DNA of 46,672 nucleotides from a virus: positions 1-46,672 of the IMG/VR virus record IMGVR_UViG_3300025543_000050; one strand, given 5' to 3'. The translations under genes were made by a program, and so were the position numbers. Positions 1 through 8,700 of the stretch are shown here, in pieces. The first letter of the stretch is position 1, and each line of letters begins with the position of its first letter. The notes beneath the pieces were generated by a model. The model worked only from the letters and a program-made list of their open reading frames with translations, ran no database searches and was not told the DNA's origin.

Positions 1-260
1 CACAAGCACCATGCGCAAACTGGGGAAGCTCGAGAGACCGGACTGATTTGATCAGGACTGGCTTATACGCCAGATAGTTCTTCCAGATGTCATTGTGGGT
101 GGCGGGCTCCATCTGGTAAATACCGACAGCAGGACCGGCTCCGATCTGCTTCAGGTATTGAAGATGGGATTCTTGAATACCAGTGCCCAACACCAGCTCG
201 GCAGCAGCCTCAGAATACAGGCCGATGTGATTGAGCACCGGGGTGATGACGTACTTCAAC
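1..260. repeat. Terminal direct repeat, left copy (pairs with 46413-46672)
   Basis: Bases 1-260 match 46413-46672 over the whole length except at 127 (c, against t at 46539) and 134 (a, against g at 46546). Such an overlap marks either a circularly permuted genome assembled slightly past one unit, or a terminal redundancy. The two mismatches and the position inside a coding sequence favour an assembly overlap from a polymorphic population. The unit length is then 46,412 bp. Confidence 0.9.
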
Positions 261-277
261 AGATGGTCAGGATTCAT
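1..277 (-). CDS. Endolysin (lysozyme-fold), 5' part, cut by window start
   Basis: This is the beginning of the gene whose remainder lies at 46228-46671; the circular genome was opened inside it. The start is ATG at 277-275, which overlaps the stop of the upstream gene as ATGA. Joined across the overlap the protein is about 153 aa and begins MNPDHLLKYV. Visible here are the QESHL segment, with a Glu near residue 36 placed like the catalytic acid of the lysozyme/SLT fold, and the GIYQMEPAT segment typical of phage lysozyme-like muramidases. The expected role is peptidoglycan cleavage at lysis, in agreement with the two holin-type genes next to it. This copy differs from the right-end copy at two bases, one of which changes Ile to Val. 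Confidence 0.75.
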   Translation of the reverse strand, partial: MNPDHLLKYVITPVLNHIGLYSEAAAELVLGTGIQESHLQYLKQIGAGPAVGIYQMEPATHNDIWKNYLAYKPVLIKSVRSLELPQFAHGAC

Positions 278-561
278 GCGTTGGTCTTATAGTTGAATGA
301 GGACCAGCCACCAACAGCCACCGCCGCATAAAACCCGACAGCAACTCCCAGCTTCAGCGGTGTAAGTGCGCTCACCGGGGTGGTCGCATCCCTGACCATC
401 GCCCTGAAAAACTTATAATCACACTCCCAGCGACGGAGCTCTGAGCCACCCTGGCGGTATCCAGCGTCATGCTTGAGACACGATGCTTCAAAGAACCAGC
501 CAAACAGCGCCAGTCTAACCAGCGTAGGCATCCACTCCGGACCACAAGCCGCGCCGCTCAT
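274..561 (-). CDS. Small phospholipase-A2-motif membrane protein, lysis region
   Basis: This is a 95-aa protein. It contains CLKHDAGY, which fits the Cys-x-x-His-Asp-x-x-Tyr active-site pattern of phospholipase A2, followed after 10 residues by WECDYKFF, whose Asp is placed like the second PLA2 aspartate. The C-terminal third (GVAVGFYAAVAVGG) is one likely membrane segment. It is coupled to the upstream gene by a 4-bp overlap and to the endolysin downstream by ATGA, so it belongs to the lysis cluster. By family logic it could hydrolyse or disturb phospholipids during lysis or entry. The enzymatic assignment rests on the motif alone; it could instead be a spanin-like or purely structural membrane protein. 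Confidence 0.6.
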   Translation of the reverse strand: MSGAACGPEWMPTLVRLALFGWFFEASCLKHDAGYRQGGSELRRWECDYKFFRAMVRDATTPVSALTPLKLGVAVGFYAAVAVGGWSSFNYKTNA

Positions 562-1022
562 TGATCGAACTGCCGATCTGCAATTACCCAGACGATCTTG
601 CCCAGGATAGTTAGAACCTGCTTGGCTGATGCCAGGTCAGTCACGTTGTTTGTGATGTAGGTCTCGATGCCATCAGGCCCAGCGTCAAGGAAGTTCTTGA
701 GCACCTGACTCCCCTTTGTAGTTTGAACAGCATCCCGTCTGGCGATCTCAGCCAGCTCAGCCGCTGTCAGAGGAATGACCGCATACTCGCCGGTCACCTC
801 ACCGTCCACCACGCTGTAGGCGGCATCACCCAGCTTGTGAGTATTGGGGTTGTAATTCGGCACCGGTGCTGTGTACTCAACCCACCCGTGGTTATCCACA
901 GGGTAGCCCTTAGCTGCCAGCTCTCGGAGAGGGTACTGCACTCCCTTTGGTCCAGTGACGACCTTTGGATAGACAGTCAGTGGCCCCTCTACAATTCGAT
1001 TATTCTTCACGTAAAAAATCAT
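558..1022 (-). CDS. Tail-associated protein of unknown function
   Basis: This is a 154-aa soluble protein starting at ATG 1022 behind a clear AGGA ribosome-binding site. The N-terminal half is beta-rich with proline/glycine turns (about residues 1-90). The C-terminal half contains a helix rich in Ala, Glu and Arg (LTAAELAEIARRDAV) and a helical end. It lies directly after the fibre gene and its partner and before the lysis genes, where many phages encode fibre-assembly or fibre-tip proteins. I do not recognise the family and treat the tail association as inference from position. Confidence 0.6.
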   Translation of the reverse strand: MIFYVKNNRIVEGPLTVYPKVVTGPKGVQYPLRELAAKGYPVDNHGWVEYTAPVPNYNPNTHKLGDAAYSVVDGEVTGEYAVIPLTAAELAEIARRDAVQTTKGSQVLKNFLDAGPDGIETYITNNVTDLASAKQVLTILGKIVWVIADRQFDQ

Positions 1023-1031
1023 ATTAGGTTC

Positions 1032-1703
1032 CTATGGAATGAACGATACCACCGTCAGCGCACCCAGTTGAGCAGACCCCAAACTAATGGTCAGCGTCCT
1101 AGTTGCAGTCTCTGTATTTTCAACATGCCCGAAAACACGTTTATGTGATTCTGTTCCCAAGTTTATATCTGTTACCGGGCTATCCGGCCCCCCAAAAGTT
1201 GCAGAGGCAGATGGTGTATTTTGGCAGAGGAAGGCGTACACAACTGCGCCATTTGGCTCTACATCAACAGCAGCACTGAAGGGTGTTTTTGCAGTAAAAC
1301 CGGAACTTATGTCGGTTCCTAAATCATGGCGTCCTGCTTCTTTTGTTTTTAAGCTGTACACAGCCCCATAACACTGCTGCGGTGTATTTCCTGTTGAGTC
1401 AGTCACAACAATGTTGGCTGTAGTACCACTAGAAACTTTACGATAGGCGACAAAAGAGCATCTAATAAGAGCTTCGGCCCCAACAACAGTAGCGGCAACC
1501 CCGCCAATAGTCACTGTAGGCTTTGTGGCTGTAAATGCGCCGGAGTAAACCATCTCGCCTACAACAACCACCATTCGGTCGCCGTGTGGCTCACCTATAG
1601 CTTGGCTGCTGAACGTATAAGGTGATGTGTCAGCAGAGCTTCCAAACGAACTTTCAAAGTTGATGTCTGTAATCGCTGCGCCCAGAGTGTGACGATTAAA
1701 CAT
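1032..1703 (-). CDS. Putative receptor-binding or fibre accessory protein
   Basis: This 223-aa protein is rich in Thr, Ser, Val and Gly, with alternating hydrophobic residues throughout, so it is probably an all-beta jelly-roll or Ig-like fold. It has no signal peptide or membrane segment. Its ATG overlaps the stop codon of the tail-fibre gene (TAATG), so it is translationally coupled to the fibre. A second fibre component or receptor-binding tip is the simplest reading. In BPP-1 this position holds the variable tropism protein, but no reverse transcriptase or template repeat is present here. Function is inferred from composition and position. Confidence 0.6.
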   Translation of the reverse strand: MFNRHTLGAAITDINFESSFGSSADTSPYTFSSQAIGEPHGDRMVVVVGEMVYSGAFTATKPTVTIGGVAATVVGAEALIRCSFVAYRKVSSGTTANIVVTDSTGNTPQQCYGAVYSLKTKEAGRHDLGTDISSGFTAKTPFSAAVDVEPNGAVVYAFLCQNTPSASATFGGPDSPVTDINLGTESHKRVFGHVENTETATRTLTISLGSAQLGALTVVSFIP

Positions 1704-2761
1704 TAGGAAAACCCTGTGGCTGGACCGCCGAATTGCAGCTTTGTGCCATTGGATCTGAATGATAGCAGATCCTCAGCACCAGCGCCTGAGCTCAGAGTCG
1801 GGGCTCCAGCATCACCTAAGTCGAAGTCAGCCGAGTAAGCCAATGTGTGTGTGCCGCTTTGAACAACCCGCAGCGTTGCCCACGTCCCCGCAGGAGGAAC
1901 TGCCGCGACCGCCAGAGTTGAGTTCTGGTCGAGTGTAACAACCGCCTCCGAGTTGTCGTTGATCGTCCAGGTGATCGTTGCGCCTGGGGTGAGTGTCTGC
2001 TCCGGAATGTACGGACCCCCGGTAACTGATTTGGCTACATTACCTGTGCGGTACAGCAGCAGCTCAGCCAGCACTGAAGCATCCATACGCTTGATCACAC
2101 CGTCGTCATTGATCAGGAACTCAGCAGTACCAACAAGTCCTGTGGTCAGTGCGGCTTTATTCTGGATTATCTGCATGTCCAGCTCTGTGATAGCAGCCTC
2201 GACATTGGTGGCATCCAGGTTGGTACCGGTGTTGTCGTAGGCAATGTCTGCTGTGACTACAACAGTTGTCCCTGACACTAGCTCAAGAGCTGTGCCTGCT
2301 GCGTTCCAGCGAATGTATTTATTGGCCACCGGTACTGGTAAAGCCGGGTCAGCCGCGCCGGTGTAAGTCTCAGGCAGCATGGTGGTTCTGGTCTGAGCAT
2401 CCAGTACTTGCTGCATCAACATGGTCAGCTTGTCCAGTGCATCTTCATGGACGTCAGGATAGAACGCACCCTGTGAGTTGAAGTCGGTCAACTGCTTGGC
2501 AGTGTATGCCGATCTCAGCAGCCAACTCGCCCCCGTTTCCAATGCACCAGCAGATCTGACTACCGTGCCACCAGCATCCTCACCGACCCCTGTGACCGTA
2601 TAGTCCACATTAAGAGTCAGCAGGCTGGTGACACCCAGTGCCGTGGTCTCATACACCTTGATCTCACTTTCGGTGGTGATCTTAAACCCATACGCAAACG
2701 CAGTGACTATGTCATTGCCAGAGTATGGACCAGCGTATGTGGCTATGGTGTTAATTGTCAT
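1703..2761 (-). CDS. Tail fibre protein with T7-type N-terminal domain
   Basis: This is a 352-aa protein. Residues 1-130 match the T7 tail-fibre N-terminal domain pattern (Phage_T7_tail): an opening beta region, then DYTVTGVGEDAGGTVV, then a helix containing FNSQGAFYPDVHEDALDKLTMLMQQV. That domain docks the fibre to the tail tube. The central part has a helical segment near residues 175-210, and the C-terminal part (residues 245-352) is beta-rich and would be the distal receptor-contacting part. It is shorter than T7 gp17 (about 550 aa), which suggests that the receptor-binding tip is supplied by the coupled downstream gene. The start has an AGGAAA ribosome-binding site. Confidence 0.85.
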   Translation of the reverse strand: MTINTIATYAGPYSGNDIVTAFAYGFKITTESEIKVYETTALGVTSLLTLNVDYTVTGVGEDAGGTVVRSAGALETGASWLLRSAYTAKQLTDFNSQGAFYPDVHEDALDKLTMLMQQVLDAQTRTTMLPETYTGAADPALPVPVANKYIRWNAAGTALELVSGTTVVVTADIAYDNTGTNLDATNVEAAITELDMQIIQNKAALTTGLVGTAEFLINDDGVIKRMDASVLAELLLYRTGNVAKSVTGGPYIPEQTLTPGATITWTINDNSEAVVTLDQNSTLAVAAVPPAGTWATLRVVQSGTHTLAYSADFDLGDAGAPTLSSGAGAEDLLSFRSNGTKLQFGGPATGFS

Positions 2762-2794
2762 GTCAGTTTTCCTGCAATTAGTGGGCCAAGTTTA

Positions 2795-5700
2795 TCATCT
2801 TTCAGGACCGTATAGCATCCTTTGGAGTGCCAAGTCTTCACCTTCCTTCATCACTTGATAAAGGTGCTCGCCTGTGGACCACGCCTGGTTCACCCCAGGA
2901 ATCCCGAGAGCAGCGCCAACAAACTTGGTACCGCCCTTCCATTGACCTTTGGTGATCTCTTCATCAGTGAACCCGCGAGCAGCCATTTCAGGGATTGTTC
3001 TTATTCCCTGCTCGATCACACCCAGCACTGGCGATGGGTTGTACCGGTACTCACCAAGTGATCCGTTCACCATGTCCCGAAGGACCGGCACTGATTGGGC
3101 TGGGTAAGTGGCAGTAGCCAGCAGCATCTTCTGGACATAAGAGTCGTCATCGTCATCGTCAGGCAGTCCGTTGCGCATCAGCTCCTCGGTGAGGACTGGC
3201 AGAACGAAGTAGAACATCGCCTTCGCGGCCACGCTGGTCACAGAGTACCGACCAGCACGAGCGCCTTGGACCAGATCCCTCTCCATGTTCCAGAGCGAGC
3301 TGAAGAAGGTCATGAACATGGTGAACATCCGGAACGCTTCAGACTGGTTGCGCATCAGGCTGGCCATGTCTTTGGTAGCACCGGACCCCTGAATGTTTTC
3401 AACAGCCCAGTCGGCGTAACGGAAGGCACGCTGCTCGTCACCCCACTGCTCCATGCCCTTGCTGTACGCGGCATGCCATGTTGGCAGGTCGACAAGGTAG
3501 GTCTGGATGTAGGCGATGTGCTTCATCGAGGCTTCTTGAACTGCTGCCTTGAACCCGCTCTTGCCTTCAATCACTTTCATGGCACTGTTGATCTCACGGT
3601 CCATTGTTTTGGCCCGGTGATTCATAACTTTTGAGTTATCGACAGCAAACTGCCACGCCGCCTTCATGGTATCTGGAGACCCGATGATGTTTCTCAGAGC
3701 CTTGTACACATGCTTAGGCCCAACTTCACCGGCCGTGTTATAGATACCCAGCAGCTGCATAAGACCGGTGCTGGCTTTGAAGCCCATCACACCCAGAGTC
3801 ACACCGAAGCGGAGCTTGCCGAAAGCCCTTTCCCATTCGTTTTTGGTGCGACCCTCGCGTCCTTCCTTGGCGATATCATTCAGCCATGGCTTGAACTGGG
3901 CGAACTCCTCAGGACCAATCACTCGTTTGATGGCGTCGGCCACCGGCTTATTACGGAACAACCGGTTGATCTGACGCACCGCATCGTGGAATGAGATGTA
4001 CTGAATCGTCTCGTGGAAGTGATTGTGAACCACATCAAGACTTAATCGGATCGGGTCATAGAACCCTGTCCGCTCGTTGGTTGCTCCGGCAGTGACTTGC
4101 TGCTGCAGGCTGGCGCCACCGGCGAACATAGAGTCGGTTTCGTTGTCCGCTTTTTCCTGTGATTCCTCGCCTCTCTGCGATCTGTACGGGTCGTACTTGA
4201 CCGGGTAATAACCACCACGGAACTCACCCCATTTGGTTTGAATAGGGGCCGCTTCAACTTTCGGCGGTGTCAGGCCTGTGGTCTTCCGGTGAACCTCAGC
4301 CAGCATCGGGTAGAGAGTGTCCATCTGATCCCAGATCTTTTGCACTAGGATCCAGTCACTCTCTGTCATGTATGCCAGCACTGCCTGCAGTTTTGGATTG
4401 TTGAGGGTGATGTCTTCTTCAACGTCAGGTCTGGCCCAGCCCTCACCGAGCAGCATCTTGCGCAGGTTACTCCGGTTGCCGACATTCAAAGCAACCGCCA
4501 GGACTTGGTGCCCCATCAGCACGCCATCGTTTTTTGCGTCCTTTATTTCAGGGATCAGCAGCTTTTTCAGGTGGCGCTTCTTGTCCTCCGGGGACCGCTG
4601 TTGCAGCAGCTCCATCACCGGTGCGCCCACTTCTTTCCACAGCTCCATGGATTGGTTGTAGGCCTCATTCATTGGCTGCATGATCAACCGGTGCATGAAC
4701 CCGGCACGCTCACCGCCATCCAGCATGGTCATCACCCACGGCATTTTTGACATCTGCGCCATGGCCCACCGGACAGTTTTGCGCTCCTCATTGACGGTGG
4801 TTCTCTGGGCACTGTAGACCGTGGGCTGCTCGTCCAAGTGAGTAACCACCTGATCAACCAGCTCGGCAAAGTTTCGCTGATCCTCAAGCAACGTGATCTT
4901 GTCGAGATACTTGGCCACATGCTCTATGTTCTTCACAGAGTTGTGGATGCCCTGCAAGTCGGAGAACTTGACCTTTTTCCAGTGGACCGAGTACAGCTCA
5001 TCCAGCACAGCCGGGTGCAGCGCCAGCGCGTCACCCTCGGTGGCGGTGCGCTTCTCAGCCCATGACTGCAGTGACTCATTTTTAGTGTCGACTGATTTCA
5101 TTGACTTCGATTTACGGAACTCGAACCGACCGAGGATCTTATCGATCTGCTCCATGTATCCGTTCTCAGCCCTCATGATCCGCTGACGGATTGACTTCTT
5201 GTTGTACCTGGCCATGAAATCAACGGTGGCTACAGTCTTCGCTTTCGCATCAGTGGCCTTGCGAGCGAGGAAGTAATTCAGCAGCTGGCGCATTTTGGCC
5301 TGTGCCGCTGCTTCAGTGTCACCCTGTGACAGAGCAACAGCAGCCTCCTGTGCCGCACGGATCTCAGCCTTGCGATATTTCTCAGGGAACATCTGGGTGT
5401 AGTTCAATCGAGCGATACGGTCCTCAGCCATCTGCTCCATCACCGCACGGTCGACCGACTGCTTCTTGGGCCCGCTGCGGAGCATTCTGAGCTCGGTCAG
5501 CAGCAGCTCAGCTTTCTGCTCGTTCTGAAGCGCCAGGTCTGCCATCTGAGCGATGGTACCGTCGTTCATGATGTCACCGTGCCGGTCGAGCATGACCTGC
5601 TCAGCAGCAGCTTCTGCGGCCTCTGTGAGGGTCGGCGTTCCGAGCAGGGTTTGGATAAACTCCTCACCGGTAGAGAATCCGAAGAAGGCGGCAGCGTCAT

Positions 5701-8700
5701 CAGGAGTCACACCTTCAGCACCTGGCACGGTCATTGCAAGCAGCTTCTGGGGGACGACTCTTGATTTCACGCCCCTCTTGTTTGTGCGATCCTCACCCAC
5801 CATCTCTTTGACAGTTTCCCGATCCATTTTGAATTGACCATTGGTCAGTCGTTCTATGGCCAGATAGATGGGTTGCTCTGATAAACGCTCTTTCTCGTCA
5901 TCAGTTACATCAGCTTTCTCTTGTCTCCACCAGAGCTGCTGGGTGCGCGTGATCTCATTGATCAGCTTAATGCGTAGTGTTTCGGCGGCCTCATCTTTGA
6001 CCTTGGCCACTTTTTCTTTGTAGGCAGCAAACTCTTCCTCGGTTTTGCCGGCCATGGCAGCGTCGGTGAACAATGGTGCGAACTTGTCGCGAGCCATTGC
6101 AATCTCGATTTGCTCTTCAGTGGCAATCAGACGGTCGAATACCTGACGCATCTCATCGTCAAGGTTGTTATCCAGCCGACCGCGCAGGGTGTTGTAAAGC
6201 TGCGTCATCCACCGGGCGAATACGCGGAACGCGTTCTGCAGCTCTATGGTAGGCGCCTTGCCTTCCATTAGATACTGCTCCCACGCACGGGCAAACTGTT
6301 CATGGGTGGCACGACGGATTGCAGAATCCTTGACAGCATCGCCGGTAGATCTGTATTTGATGTAGTCCTCGACATCCTGCTGAGTGATGGACCCAGCTGC
6401 GCCGGTGGAATCCTGACCTTGTGCAAGCAGGTTGGAAGACCCAGCCTGTGCCGGGTCGAATGCTGCGTTGACTGATCGAATGTTAGCAGGGTCGAACACC
6501 CCGACAACCAGGTAGGCGTTGTCACCGACATCTTCAGACTGTCTGACACTATCGAATCCTTTCTCCTGCAGGACGTCCATTACATAATCTGAGATTTCCC
6601 AGATGTCATCAATCGCCGGGTCATAGTTCGGGCTGTCTCTGTCTTCCATGACATCTTCGTTAAACTCTGCCCAGCCGCCCTGCTCATTGAACGCATCGAT
6701 AATGATTTGTCGGTGCTCTGGGTTGTCAATCAGGTCAGCAGTATTCTCAAGTTTCAAATACACCGGGTAAACATTTTTACCGTATTGCTTTGAATACCCT
6801 TCATCCACCGAGAAGAAGGTAGTCCCAGCTCTGCCAGGAGTGAACGCTTCTATATTTGCGGCTTGACTGCCGTGATACCACACCTTGCTGGTGTCGAACC
6901 CAGCTGCTTCAGCTGCCTGCTTCGATTGTTCCAGCACGTTGCCGCCGGTGCCGAGATAGCGGTTTGCCTCTTTGGCGATCTTGTCAGAGTGACGGAGCAA
7001 CCAGCTGTTAATGGCAGGCAGATGCTCACCGTCGTGCTTCATCTCCATCTCGTACATGAAGTGTGCAAACTCATGCAGGAAGGTGCTGAGGTTGGAAGAC
7101 TCAGTCAGTCTGATCAGGCTGTTGGCGGGGTCGTAGTATCCGTTGACTTGGGAGTTTTCTTGCCCTTCGGCGTTGAAGATTTCCTCTCCGACCGGAACAA
7201 CTTCATCCAGTCCACCTTGTGCAAGCCGTCCTCCGGTAGTATCCACGACGCGTTTTGCTGCTTCTTCATAACTTATATCCGCTGATTGTCTTGCGCCCAG
7301 ATCACCGTACAGGCGCTTCTCGTAATACCATAGCATAGCCTGAATGTCCGCAATAGACACATCCTTGCCACGACGCTTCAGGTTTTTCTGGGCCTTGTTG
7401 ACAGCTTCCAGCATGAATGACCGGTCACTGGCGTTATACGGCGCATCCTCTATATTCTCGAATGCCTGCTTGTACAGGGTATTAGCGGCTCTCTCAACAT
7501 CCGTGCCATTTTTGTAGTTCTTTTTCTCATACGAGTTTCGGTGCTCAACAGTCTTCGACAAGGCCTCGTCATCAGAGATGTTTGGCTCACCGATCATTTC
7601 CTTGAATCGAGCCAGACCAATCTTTCGACCCTTGCTGTCAGTGGTGTTCTCACCGCTGCCTGATACATTTTGCAGCAGTGACCCTCTGTATCTGTTGAAC
7701 GTGCGGGTCCACCAGCGATCCATTGTGAGGTATCCGTGCGACCCCATCAGGTTGGCATAGAAAGCGCCCAGCTTTGGACCGAACACGATGGCCGCACGAG
7801 GCAGCGTAACGTCAGCTTTATAGTCTGTTGAAAAATCAACACCTTTTTCTTTTGCCAGTTTGTTCAACTCACTGACGGTCAACTCTTCCATGAGATGGTT
7901 GTGCATCTCAACCGGACCCATCTCGTCGAGAAGGTTCTGGATGTTCTTAATATTAATGTTAATGCTTGCCTGACGGGTGTGTCCTCGTGATGTCGACAGC
8001 TTCCCGGTCTTCTTGTAGTTGCGATAGATATCAACAGCCATCGCGAAGTTGGGCACGACCTTCTGACCGTCAGATGTAATGGCGATCAGCGATGTCATCA
8101 GGTTACGAGCACTATCGTCAGTCTTCAGCTCAGGGAACTCTTCACCGAAGATGTCCAGAGCGCGTTGAAACTTTTCACTATACCAACCAGCACCCGACTT
8201 CTCCGGGGTCTCCATCTCGAATAACACTTCCTCAACCATCCACTTGGCGATCTTGGATGATGTCCCCGGTGACCGGTCGTCTTTTGGAATGTGTCCGTGC
8301 TTGCTTCTCTGACGAGCTTCTAAGGCCGCAGCAATGTCACGAGTTTTGTGAGTCTTGTCGGGGTGGAGACCGAACCGCTTCAGGGTCTCTGTGCCTTTAC
8401 GCAGCGACACTGCTTGATAGAACAGGACTCCCTGATTGTTTACCAGCTTGCCAATCGCAGCCTTCAGCGACTGGGATGGTTCCCAGTTGTTTATGTCGCC
8501 AGACAGTGCTGCCTCGATTGCCCCAGCAGGGTTGTCGAATCCTAACCAGTCGTTGGAATCCAGCGCCTTGAGAAACTGGCGCTCTTGTGGTGACCAATGC
8601 TCTGCATCCAACACCTCATCAAACCCGGACTCGATGTCCAAGTTGTTCAGGAAGTTGTCACGCACCGCATCATAAACCTCGGCTGCGTTATCGTATGCAG

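Noticed and set aside
1-260. Physical direct terminal repeat of the T7 type
   Set aside because: It lies within a coding sequence and the copies differ at two bases, which fits an assembly overlap from a variable population better; it cannot be fully excluded without reads.
1032-1703. Diversity-generating retroelement target, as in BPP-1
   Set aside because: There is no reverse transcriptase gene and no near-identical template/variable repeat pair anywhere that I can see, although the capsid genes resemble BPP-1.
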